A stretch of DNA of 11,500 bases from an uncultured Methanosarcinales archaeon (lineage in GTDB: Archaea > Halobacteriota > Methanosarcinia > Methanotrichales > Methanotrichaceae), in the NCBI GenBank assembly GCA_937864385.1, contig CALMJN010000157.1:1-11500 (forward strand), in the 5' to 3' direction. The position numbers and the translations under genes were made by a program. Under the pieces are notes generated by a model. The model had not been told where the DNA came from. It saw only the letters and a program-made list of their open reading frames with translations, and did no database searches. This document shows, one piece after another, positions 1-6,254 of the stretch. How positions within the stretch are numbered: position 1 is the stretch's first letter; every line of letters begins with the position of its first letter.

Positions 1-2
1 TG

Positions 3-590
3 GGGGGCCTGGGCGGCTCGGCAGTTATTATAGACACAGAGAACACCTTCCGGCCGGAGAGGATCGCTCAAATGGTGCGAGGGCTGCCCCCTGCACCGGA
101 CGGCCAGGAGTGGGATCCTGATGAGTTTCTCCGGAACATCAGCGTGGCCAGGGCCTTCAACTCCAATCACCAGATCCTCCTGGCGGAGAGCGCCATGGAC
201 CTGGCGGAAAAGTCCCGCAGCTCGGAGCGGCCGGTGCGCCTGCTCATTGTGGACTCGGTCACCGCTCACTTCCGGGCGGAGTATGTGGGTCGGGGGACAC
301 TGGCGGACCGCCAGCAGAAGCTGAACAAGCATCTGCACGACCTGATGAGGTTCGGGGATCTGAACAATGCCCTGATACTGGTCACCAATCAGGTCATGAG
401 CAAGCCGGACACCTTCTTCGGAGATCCCACCAAGCCGGTGGGCGGGCACGTGCTGGGCCACACCGCAACATTCAGACTGTATCTGAGGAAGTCCAAGGGG
501 GAGAAGCGCATCGCTCGGCTGGTGGACTCGCCCAATCTGCCGGATGGAGAGGCGGTATTCACTGTGACCACTGAAGGGGTGAAGGACTGA
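3..590 (+). CDS. radA: DNA repair and recombination protein RadA (C-terminal part, 5' truncated by window edge)
   Basis: Archaeal RecA/Rad51-family recombinase that forms filaments on single-stranded DNA and catalyses ATP-dependent strand exchange. The frame is open from base 3; the Walker A loop and N-terminal helix-hairpin-helix domain lie outside the window. Visible are the conserved block [20 protein letters not shown] just after the Walker A region, the Walker B strand LLIVDSV, the ALILVTNQV strand, and the DNA-binding loop 2 region ending in [17 protein letters not shown], followed by the usual C-terminus ([14 protein letters not shown]). The stop is TGA at 588-590. The internal ATG at 72 is not the real start, because homologous sequence continues upstream of it. 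A decayed copy of the 3' end lies about 170 bases downstream. The family assignment is near certain. Confidence 0.96.
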   Translation, partial: GGLGGSAVIIDTENTFRPERIAQMVRGLPPAPDGQEWDPDEFLRNISVARAFNSNHQILLAESAMDLAEKSRSSERPVRLLIVDSVTAHFRAEYVGRGTLADRQQKLNKHLHDLMRFGDLNNALILVTNQVMSKPDTFFGDPTKPVGGHVLGHTATFRLYLRKSKGEKRIARLVDSPNLPDGEAVFTVTTEGVKD

Positions 591-911
591 GGCGGCTGAA
601 TGAAGAATGGCAATCCGGGTAAAGGAGGGATCTAAAATAACGTTTACGGATCGCCTCCACATTCGTCCGACTCATGGTATTTATAGACGATTGCGATAAT
701 TTAAATTATTGGATACCTTACAGGGGCTGCACGCAGAAGCCCTTGAAAGCGAATGACCATTCAGGCTGTACCTGAGAATCTCCAAAGGGAGAAGCGAATA
801 GAATTGCCGGTTGACTCTCCCCATCTACCGGACGAAACGGCAGATTTAGTCGGTGATAATGCATGAACGGAATTATTGATATCAGAATAATTTAGCTTGA
901 GAGAAAAGTCA
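591..911. other. Intergenic region with AT-rich palindrome and radA remnant
   Basis: No intact gene is visible. It holds a strong Shine-Dalgarno-like string (AAAGGAGGG near 620) that is not followed by a usable open frame, a 14-base AT palindrome (ATAATTTAAATTAT, 696-709), a weak stem (722-728 with 738-744) and the decayed radA tail. Just downstream of the protease stop, read on the minus strand, is a T-rich run (CTTTTCTCTC) that could end that transcript. The pattern suggests a degraded gene between radA and the protease. Confidence 0.5.
757..866 (+). pseudogene. Decayed duplicate of the radA 3' end
   Basis: This stretch aligns with the last third of the neighbouring radA. One frame reads FRLYLRISKG against [10 protein letters not shown] in RadA. 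After a one-base deletion the next frame reads EKRIELPVDSPHLPDETA against [18 protein letters not shown], and it ends at a TGA (864-866) near the position of the radA stop. About 20 of 27 aligned residues match. The frameshift and the short length rule out a working protein. Similarity is not clear upstream of about 757. It is either a partial tandem duplication or the stump of a lost radA paralogue. Confidence 0.8.
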
Positions 912-2132
912 CTAATACTTTGCAGCCCGCCTTTCCTCTCTCTTTGAGTCTAAATTATCCCTGGCAGCTTCCAGCTCCTCTTCTGCCTCCTGTGCCTTCC
1001 TCTCCGCCTCGGCCCTGATCTGGGACGCGCTCCTCAGGCCTCCACTTCCCTCTTGCCCCACCTCCAATGCAGCCGCCCTCTCGAACTGGGCATCCAGGGT
1101 CATCCAGTAGTAGGCATATCCCAGGCCAGTATAGTTGCAGCTGTAGTTCATGTCCATGCTCACCATGAACAGCCCGTCCGGGCGGGCTTTCGTCGTTCCC
1201 CAGCTGTTGAGCATTATCCAGTAGCGGTTCTTGGGATCTTCATCGTTGTAGCCCACGCAGAGAACAGCATGGCCGCCGCCGTTATTAAAGTCATATGCAG
1301 TGGTGCATTCTCTGGGCTGCCAGATAAAGCACTCCGGCTGATAGCCCCAGAAGGTGAAGAATTCCGTCCAGGCGGTCTGATTGGGCAGGAAGAATCCGAA
1401 CCATACCCCTTTTCCCTGGCCCAGCACATTCTTGATATTGGCTATGGCCTGCTCCTTATCCATTTCCCAGGTGGGGATGGTCACCGCCTGAACCGATTTC
1501 AGGGTGTAATGAGGATCTGTAGAGATGGAGCCGGCGGATACATTCGTCTGTGTCCCGCAGCTCTTGAAGCGATCTTGCCAATCGGCATTAGCATTGGACC
1601 AGGGGACAAGGATCTTGCTGGCATTGTAGAATCCAACCAGATACTCCAGCCAGCCGCCGCAGCAAGACCAGTTGCTACCGCTTCCGCCGTTGTAGTTGGA
1701 GTTGACATACTGCATGGATAGACGATCCTTGATGCCCAGCTGGCTCTCCAGGGCGATCTCTAGAATACCCGTTCCGGCCCAGGCCCAGCAGTTGCCGCAG
1801 GTCCCCTGATCGCGCTCCGACGGGGTATAATTCATATGGCCGAGAAGGGTGATATGCTCTCCGCCGGCAGAGCCGAGCTTGCTATGCAGATTGGGATTGA
1901 TATAAGCATGAGGCGCCGCCCGGAACATCTCTATCCACTGGCTGGCGTCATCGAGACTGGGACGCAATATGGTGTACATTTGCTCCGATGCATTGCAGGA
2001 TTGATCGGGATCTGCGCCCGGCGGAAGAGGGGTGCAATTATAGGCATGGTCTGCAAAGGCCGCGGGCACAGATAAAATTAAAAATATAAACAGATATAAA
2101 TTCCTAAAGCCTCCCCCATTCATCCCTGCCAT
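912..2132 (-). CDS. Secreted papain-family (C1A) cysteine protease
   Basis: A 406-residue protein probably exported and active outside the membrane. Residues 10-27 are a hydrophobic signal peptide ending near AFA. The papain catalytic set is complete: oxyanion Gln109 and nucleophile Cys115 in QGTCGNCWAWAG, His288 in GGGHAVLCVGYN, and Asn309 in YWIMLNSWG. Extra cysteines (C157, C158, C192, C268, C276) suggest disulphides in an extracellular setting. The segment between signal peptide and catalytic domain is only about 65 residues, with no obvious I29 inhibitor prodomain. Residues about 365-406 are a charged Ala/Glu/Arg helix, probably coiled coil. Start is ATG preceded by GGAGCGGTGAT, which resembles an archaeal ribosome-binding site. 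The stop is TAG. A chagasin-type inhibitor of exactly this enzyme class is encoded divergently next door. Family assignment is firm; substrate unknown. Confidence 0.93.
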   Translation of the reverse strand: MAGMNGGGFRNLYLFIFLILSVPAAFADHAYNCTPLPPGADPDQSCNASEQMYTILRPSLDDASQWIEMFRAAPHAYINPNLHSKLGSAGGEHITLLGHMNYTPSERDQGTCGNCWAWAGTGILEIALESQLGIKDRLSMQYVNSNYNGGSGSNWSCCGGWLEYLVGFYNASKILVPWSNANADWQDRFKSCGTQTNVSAGSISTDPHYTLKSVQAVTIPTWEMDKEQAIANIKNVLGQGKGVWFGFFLPNQTAWTEFFTFWGYQPECFIWQPRECTTAYDFNNGGGHAVLCVGYNDEDPKNRYWIMLNSWGTTKARPDGLFMVSMDMNYSCNYTGLGYAYYWMTLDAQFERAAALEVGQEGSGGLRSASQIRAEAERKAQEAEEELEAARDNLDSKREERRAAKY

Positions 2133-2214
2133 ATCACCGCTCCCGAATAATTCTTACAGTAGATAATTCTACCAGCAAATACTGATATCCAGTATAGAAC
2201 TTAAGGATTTTGGT

Positions 2215-2229
2215 CTTTATATAATATAT
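2215..2229 (-). promoter_or_regulatory. TATA box for the cysteine protease gene
   Basis: Read on the minus strand this is ATATATTATATAAAG, a close match to the archaeal TATA consensus. A transcription start about 25 bases downstream would fall near 2195, giving a leader of roughly 60 bases before the ATG at 2132. Its upstream half is part of an 8-bp inverted repeat (2223-2245). Confidence 0.55.
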
Positions 2230-2245
2230 CTTGAAGAGATATATT
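2223..2245. promoter_or_regulatory. 8-bp inverted repeat overlapping the protease promoter (candidate operator)
   Basis: AATATATC (2223-2230) and GATATATT (2238-2245) are perfect inverted repeats separated by TTGAAGA. The element overlaps the upstream side of the TATA box, where the BRE of the protease promoter would lie, a common place for an archaeal repressor or activator to bind. The region is AT-rich, so chance is possible. Confidence 0.35.
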
Positions 2246-2298
2246 GCACATATTATGCTCTTTCGGATCAAAATTACTAAATAGTATTGCCATATTAG

Positions 2299-2486
2299 AG
2301 CCTAGAGAGAATCAATGGGCAAGCCCCTGAAGCAGGAGCAATGAGAGTGACATCAGAGCTCATCCGGCAGCATGGGGCTTTTCTCATCGAGCCCCTGTGG
2401 CAGAGCTGGGGGAAGAGCCCGGATTCGAACACATAGACTTTGAGGCTGAAATGTGCTTAACGATAGAAGGGGATTCATGTGGGTGA
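2299..2486 (+). pseudogene. Possible frameshifted gene remnant upstream of the inhibitor
   Basis: The plus-strand frame is open from 2299 to a TAG at 2434-2436 and reads plausibly as protein (SELIRQHGAFLIEPLWQSW then GKSPD). A one-base shift near 2424 lets it continue as FEHIDFEAEMCLTIEGDSCG to a TGA at 2484-2486, which overlaps the inhibitor start. The join of two protein-like stretches by one missing base suggests a recently broken coding sequence. I do not recognise a family, and the length is short, so this could be chance. A 6-bp stem (GGGGCT/AGCCCC, 2374-2395) also lies within it. Confidence 0.3.
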
Positions 2487-2850
2487 GCATAACAAATATC
2501 TTGTGCTGGGGATAACCCTAGTCCTTCTGGCCATTTATACGGCGATATCCCAGGCCGATATCACTGTGATCCAGGCTGAGCTGAACAAACCCTTCAATAT
2601 CACCCTGGAGTCCAATCCAACCACGGGATATACCTGGACGGTGGACTTCAATCATAAGATGCTGATCGGAGGAGAAAAAGGCTACAGTGCCAGCCGGCCT
2701 GGTGCCGTCGGCGGCTCAGGACAGCAGGTCTTTGTCTTCACTCCTATCCAGGAAGGACAGACTGAGATATCGGCAGCCTATAAGCGGCCCTGGGAGGAGA
2801 GCGCAGCAGAGGAGAGAACCTTCCAGGTCAATTGTGTTGGCAATGATTGA
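2479..2850 (+). CDS. Secreted chagasin-family (I42) cysteine protease inhibitor
   Basis: Chagasin-type proteins block papain-family proteases by inserting three loops into the active-site cleft. All three loops are visible in this 123-residue protein: NPTTGYTW (46-53), the glycine-rich loop GAVGGSGQQVF (75-85), and RPWE (103-106). Residues 7-26 are a hydrophobic signal or anchor segment, so the protein acts outside the membrane like its presumed target. The start is GTG at 2479 with AAGGGG six bases upstream; an ATG two bases earlier is in another frame that stops at once. The secreted C1A protease is encoded divergently about 350 bases away, suggesting a protease and cognate inhibitor pair. 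Family assignment is strong, while the pairing is inference from location and mechanism. Confidence 0.92.
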   Translation: MGEHNKYLVLGITLVLLAIYTAISQADITVIQAELNKPFNITLESNPTTGYTWTVDFNHKMLIGGEKGYSASRPGAVGGSGQQVFVFTPIQEGQTEISAAYKRPWEESAAEERTFQVNCVGND

Positions 2851-3021
2851 TGCATGGAAACCGGCCAGATAGCAGGCCAAAATCCATCTAACCTGAGTGT
2901 AAAAGCACTTTCAAGCCGCGTTGCCGAGCCTTCTGGGCGGAAGATGCTCTCGTGCTCTTCACTTAGATATACTCCGGCAGCCTCTTCTCCAAAGCATGCC
3001 TGAAGGCAGCCATGCACTGTA

Positions 3022-3681
3022 CTATGTTAATATTTCAGAATCGTTGAATTCAATCCTCTTTTGGGTCTGGAAAGAGCCGGTATATATTTCATTGCGCTTA
3101 TCCATATTCATGGACCAGCCTTTGGTGTTCTTGATATTCCACAGTCCCTCAAACGCCAATGCAGCATCAAAGATCATGGTATTATTATAATTATTAATAG
3201 AGCGGACCATATCCGTCTCGCTCTTGTCCACATGGCTCAGATTGAACCTCTCGCTCACGGTAGCCCCTCTGCCCTTCTCAAAAAAGGGCAGGCTCATGCT
3301 TTTCTTGTTCTTGAGAAGCCCTCCGGTAAAGACAAGATCTGATCTCTGAAGGAACTCCACCTCCCGGCCAGCTTTATTCATGCTTCTCAGAGAATCCAGG
3401 CTGATGGAACCGGAGCCCTTCATCCAGCCGCTGGAATCAACGGCATTATCGCGAAATGATCCTTTTATGGAGACCTCGCCCGCGCCGCTCACTCTAGAGG
3501 ACTCGTCAAAGAAGAATCCTCTCTTTGGGGAATGGCTCTCATTTGCAGCATTCATAGTGGAGTTGGATGGAGGCGAAGATCCTGAGACAACATCTGCCGC
3601 TGCTAGTTGGAAAAAAAAGCCAGCTATCAATGCCAGAGCCACAACTTCCATGAGCATAAAGCGGAGGGTATTTCCTTTCAC
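3022..3681 (-). CDS. Secreted protein of unknown family
   Basis: I do not recognise this 219-residue protein. It opens with an N-terminal hydrophobic stretch (about residues 9-29, ending LAAADV) that looks like a signal peptide. A Ser/Asn-rich linker (30-52) follows, then a body with alternating polar and hydrophobic residues, repeated Gly-Ser pairs, and many Lys/Arg, compatible with a beta-rich extracellular domain. No cysteines or catalytic motifs stand out. The longest start is GTG at 3681, which a TATA-like sequence near 3705-3717 would place at almost the first transcribed base. An ATG at codon 9 with upstream AAAGGAAA, or at codon 11, is equally possible. The gene converges with the inhibitor gene, leaving 171 bases with no clear terminator. 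A 10-bp repeat array sits immediately upstream of its promoter. Confidence 0.75.
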   Translation of the reverse strand: MKGNTLRFMLMEVVALALIAGFFFQLAAADVVSGSSPPSNSTMNAANESHSPKRGFFFDESSRVSGAGEVSIKGSFRDNAVDSSGWMKGSGSISLDSLRSMNKAGREVEFLQRSDLVFTGGLLKNKKSMSLPFFEKGRGATVSERFNLSHVDKSETDMVRSINNYNNTMIFDAALAFEGLWNIKNTKGWSMNMDKRNEIYTGSFQTQKRIEFNDSEILT

Positions 3682-3700
3682 TGCATGTCAGAAATGCCGC

Positions 3701-3718
3701 AGTAGATAATTAATCTTT
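3701..3718 (-). promoter_or_regulatory. TATA-like element for the secreted protein gene
   Basis: Minus strand AAAAGATTAATTATC is AT-rich and centred about 26-30 bases upstream of the GTG start at 3681, so the mRNA would have almost no leader. The decamer repeat array begins less than 10 bases further upstream. Confidence 0.35.
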
Positions 3719-3726
3719 TGTTCAAA

Positions 3727-3854
3727 TTCTAATTCATCCTATCCTAACCCATCCTACCCATCCTAAACCATTCTAATCCATCCTAATCCATCCTAATCCA
3801 TCCTAATCCATCCTAATCCATCCTAATCCATCCTAATCCATCCTAAACCATCCT
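3727..3854. repeat. 10-bp tandem repeat array (TCCTAATCCA)
   Basis: Six perfect copies of TCCTAATCCA fill 3781-3840. Degenerate copies flank them: TTCTAATTCA (3727), a partial unit (3737-3741), TCCTAACCCA (3742), a 9-base TCCTACCCA (3752), TCCTAAACCA (3761), TTCTAATCCA (3771), and TCCTAAACCA then TCCT after the core (3841-3854). The array lies in the divergent space between two promoters. Because 10 is not a multiple of three and stops occur, it is not coding. The clean core with decayed edges is typical of slippage-expanded arrays. Confidence 0.95.
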
Positions 3855-3968
3855 GTCTTGTGGATGACCCTGATCCAGTCTCTAATAGTCCATTATGCGT
3901 TCAACCGGCCGCCAGTACAGCAGATCAACTCAATATTGCACCAGCAGGCAGGGGTTGGCTTAGAAAAA

Positions 3969-3974
3969 TTTATA
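3969..3974 (+). promoter_or_regulatory. TATA box for the DUF1614 gene, probably leaderless
   Basis: TTTATA within AGAAAAATTTATACC, with an A-rich BRE-like flank, is centred about 27 bases before the ATG at 3999. That spacing puts the transcription start at or next to the start codon, which fits the lack of a Shine-Dalgarno sequence in CATCATCTCT just before the ATG. Confidence 0.6.
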
Positions 3975-3998
3975 CCCCAATAATCTTCCATCATCTCT

Positions 3999-4706
3999 AT
4001 GGACAGCCGGCTGATTTACGCTCCGGTGAGGATGCTTTTTATGTTCATATTCGTCCTCTTGCTCTTGGCTGTAGTCAGCTTTCTCTTTCTGGACATGGCC
4101 AGAACCGCCTTTACCAAGATCGGCTTTTCCTGGAGCCAGGCGCTGTTTGTATTGCTGGCCTGCCTCCTCGGCAGCAGCATCAATATCCCTCTGACTAATC
4201 TGGAGTGCAGAGAGCCCATGGTGCAAGAGAGATATGTCAGGGCCTTTGGCATGTCCTACCGGGTGCCCGTTCTGGATATAGTAAGCTGTCGTACCCTCCT
4301 TACAATAAACCTGGGCGGAGCAGTCATACCTTCTCTGATCTCCATAGCCCTGATCCACCGATTTCCCCAGTCTCTCTCTTACGTCCTGCTGGCCATCCTC
4401 TTTGTGGCCCTGCTCACCAATCAAGTGGCCCGGCCGGTGAAGGGGCTGGGGATCGTAACCCCTGCCCTTCTCCCCCCTTTAAGCGCCGCTCTATCGGCCA
4501 TCATTCTGGTCTATCTGGCCGGGGCACCGCATGACCTTATATTTCTTATTGCCTATGTGAGCGGAACCCTGGGCACCCTTCTGGGAGCCGATATCATGAA
4601 TCTTAACAAGATCAGGGATCTGGGAGCCCCTGTGGCCAGCATCGGTGGAGCGGGCACATTCGACGGAGTCTTTCTCTCCGGATTGATTGCAGTGCTGCTG
4701 GTCTGA
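3999..4706 (+). CDS. DUF1614 family integral membrane protein
   Basis: A 235-residue polytopic membrane protein with about six or seven hydrophobic segments (roughly residues 10-31, 46-64, 100-118, 126-143, 149-174, 179-199 and 219-235). The pattern matches DUF1614 as I know it: NLGGAVIPSLISI in the middle, VARPVKGLGIVTPALLPP, LLGADIMNLNKI, and the C-terminal signature ASIGGAGTFDGVFLSG near residues 212-229. Function in this family is unknown; the strict conservation of polar and glycine residues inside membrane segments hints at a transport or enzymatic role, which is inference. The gene appears to be transcribed as a leaderless mRNA and is followed after 68 bases by the UbiD-like gene on the same strand, so they may share a transcript. 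Confidence 0.85.
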   Translation: MDSRLIYAPVRMLFMFIFVLLLLAVVSFLFLDMARTAFTKIGFSWSQALFVLLACLLGSSINIPLTNLECREPMVQERYVRAFGMSYRVPVLDIVSCRTLLTINLGGAVIPSLISIALIHRFPQSLSYVLLAILFVALLTNQVARPVKGLGIVTPALLPPLSAALSAIILVYLAGAPHDLIFLIAYVSGTLGTLLGADIMNLNKIRDLGAPVASIGGAGTFDGVFLSGLIAVLLV

Positions 4707-4774
4707 GATCCTGGCTTTAAAGTGAAAAAGTGAAATGGAGGGTATGGGAAATTCTTTAAGTTAAAAGGCAGTAA

Positions 4775-6055
4775 TTGCGATCTATGGCCGATGGCAATGG
4801 CTTCCGGGAGTTCTTGGCCCATCTGAAAAGAGACGGTCTGCTGAGAGAGGTTATTGGCAGCATATCCGCCCGGCTGGAGGTCACCGAAAGAGCCTGGGGC
4901 ATGGGTCCTATATTTTTCAACGATGTTGAGGGTCATAAATGCGCTCTCAACATCCTCTCCAACCGCTCTCTTCTGGCCAGAGCCCTGGGGGTGCCGGTGG
5001 GGGAAATGGTGCCCCATCTGGCGAAGATCGGGTATGAGGGAGCAGTTCATGAGGTGGACTCCTCATCTTTTATGGAGTGCGCCAGCAAGCCTGATCTATC
5101 CCGCCTGCCGATTCTGACTTATTTCAATGGTGATGGAGGCCCCTATATCACCTCTGCCGTGGTGGTGAGCCTCTTGGGTGAGAGGATCAATGCCTGTGTC
5201 CACCGGCTGATGGTGCTGGGAAGAGACCGCCTGGCGGTCCGTCTGGTACCGGGCAGGCATACCCATCAGTTCTATCAAGCCGCTCTTGCCGCCGGCCAGG
5301 AGCTTCCTGTGGCCATAGCCATAGGGGTTGACCCGCTCCTGCTCATGGCCGCCTCCACCCGCGTCCCCCCGGAGAAGGAGTTCTCCTACGCCGCCGCCCT
5401 GCGGGGCTCTCCCGTGGAGCTGGTGCGCCTGGAAAATGGTGTTCCTGCTCCCCATGCCGAGATCATTTTAGAGGGATATATCACCGCCGAGAGGGCAGCG
5501 GAGGGGCCTTTCGTCGATATCACCGGTACCCGGGATCTGGTGCGCCAGGAGCCGGTCATACGCCTGACAAGGATGATGACCCGGGAGGACCCCATTTATC
5601 ATGGGCTTCTTCCGGCGGGAGGAGAGCACAAGATGCTCATGGGTGTTCCCTACGAGCCGCTGATCTACAAAGCCGTCTCCGAGGTGGCCAGGGTAAAGAA
5701 CGTCATTCTAACTGAAGGCGGATGCAACTACTTCCATGCCGTGGTCCAGATAGAGAAGGAAACAGAGAAGGATGCCAAAGCAGCCATCGAGGCCGCCTTC
5801 CGGGCCCACGGATCTCTCAAGCATGTGCTGGTGGTCGATTCTGATATAGACATATACGACTCCCGGGACCTTGAGTTTGCCATCGCCACCCGGATGAGAG
5901 GCGACGAGGATCTGGTGGTGCACCCGAATGTTAGGGGCAGCACTCTTGATCCGCGCAGCATTGAGGGGATAACCACCAAGGTGGGAGTGGATGCCACCGC
6001 TCGCCTGGACCGGCTGTGGAAGTTCCAGAGGTTAACGCCCAAAGGAGAAGGATAG
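4775..6055 (+). CDS. UbiD family decarboxylase, probable anhydromevalonate phosphate decarboxylase
   Basis: UbiD enzymes use prenylated FMN (made by UbiX) and a divalent metal to remove CO2 from unsaturated carboxylic acids. In most archaea the UbiD homologue acts in the modified mevalonate route on trans-anhydromevalonate 5-phosphate, feeding isoprenoid lipids. This 426-residue protein has the expected length and order: N-terminal FREFLAHL, the YITSAVVV strand, HRLMVLGRDRLAVRLVPG then RHTHQFY (cofactor and metal region, 143-167), ILEGYI with Glu233 (likely metal ligand), AEGPFVDITG (242-251), and the C-terminal DIDIYDSRDLEFAIATRM block. EGPFVD carries Asp where ferulate-type enzymes have Glu in EGPFGE. 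The start is uncertain: TTG at 4775 has AAAGG at good spacing, while ATG at 4784 removes three residues. The specific substrate is inferred, as no mevalonate gene is adjacent. Confidence 0.88.
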   Translation: MRSMADGNGFREFLAHLKRDGLLREVIGSISARLEVTERAWGMGPIFFNDVEGHKCALNILSNRSLLARALGVPVGEMVPHLAKIGYEGAVHEVDSSSFMECASKPDLSRLPILTYFNGDGGPYITSAVVVSLLGERINACVHRLMVLGRDRLAVRLVPGRHTHQFYQAALAAGQELPVAIAIGVDPLLLMAASTRVPPEKEFSYAAALRGSPVELVRLENGVPAPHAEIILEGYITAERAAEGPFVDITGTRDLVRQEPVIRLTRMMTREDPIYHGLLPAGGEHKMLMGVPYEPLIYKAVSEVARVKNVILTEGGCNYFHAVVQIEKETEKDAKAAIEAAFRAHGSLKHVLVVDSDIDIYDSRDLEFAIATRMRGDEDLVVHPNVRGSTLDPRSIEGITTKVGVDATARLDRLWKFQRLTPKGEG

Positions 6056-6155
6056 CTCTCAGGCCAAGGATACATATGAGGCGACATAGCCCTTATCCAT
6101 CCGGCGGCATTCTCAATATGCTGAATTCTCATAGCCTGCATCCCATATCCCTTGC

Positions 6156-6254
6156 TCATATCTCCAGATAGAGGCGTATGCTGTAGATGGTTCCCAGCAC
6201 CAGAATCACCGAGAAAGCCAGGGCCAGGATCTGGAATAACAGTAGCTCGTTCAT
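6156..6254 (-). CDS. 32-residue single-pass membrane protein, translationally coupled to the FtsZ2-like gene
   Basis: This small frame runs from ATG (6252-6254) to TGA (6156-6158). It starts MNELLLFQILALAF and continues as an uninterrupted hydrophobic segment to about residue 23, ending with a short basic and aromatic tail (YSIRLYLEI). Its ATG overlaps the stop of the upstream FtsZ2-like gene as ATGA, the classic arrangement for termination-reinitiation coupling. I recognise no family. The topology suggests a one-helix membrane micropeptide that could tether or adjust the division ring, but that rests only on the coupling. The length, overlap and clear transmembrane character argue for a real gene. 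It is too short to be SecE, which often lies near ftsZ in archaea. Confidence 0.6.
   Translation of the reverse strand: MNELLLFQILALAFSVILVLGTIYSIRLYLEI

Larger units (their letters stand above)
3682..3998. other. Divergent intergenic region with repeat array and two promoters
   Basis: Apart from the repeat array and the two TATA-like elements this region holds no gene that I can support. 3855-3960 is ordinary mixed sequence without clear structure. Confidence 0.6.

Noticed and set aside
696..709. 14-base perfect palindrome ATAATTTAAATTAT
   Set aside because: Composed only of A and T in an AT-rich spacer; not kept as a separate regulatory call.
1053..1721. 222-codon plus-strand frame
   Set aside because: It is antisense to the catalytic core of the cysteine protease, whose complete active site fixes the real frame.
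2421..2430. tRNA T-loop-like GTTCGAATCC on the minus strand
   Set aside because: No acceptor stem, anticodon arm or D arm can be found on either side.
3727..3854. CRISPR array
   Set aside because: Units are 10 bases with no spacers, so this is a simple tandem repeat.
3960..4424. 154-codon minus-strand frame
   Set aside because: Antisense to the DUF1614 protein, with low-complexity Glu/Gln composition typical of a shadow frame.
6156..6254. SecE/Sec61 gamma downstream of ftsZ
   Set aside because: The position is typical for archaea, but the product is only 32 residues and lacks the SecE amphipathic helix and conserved Pro/Glu pattern.
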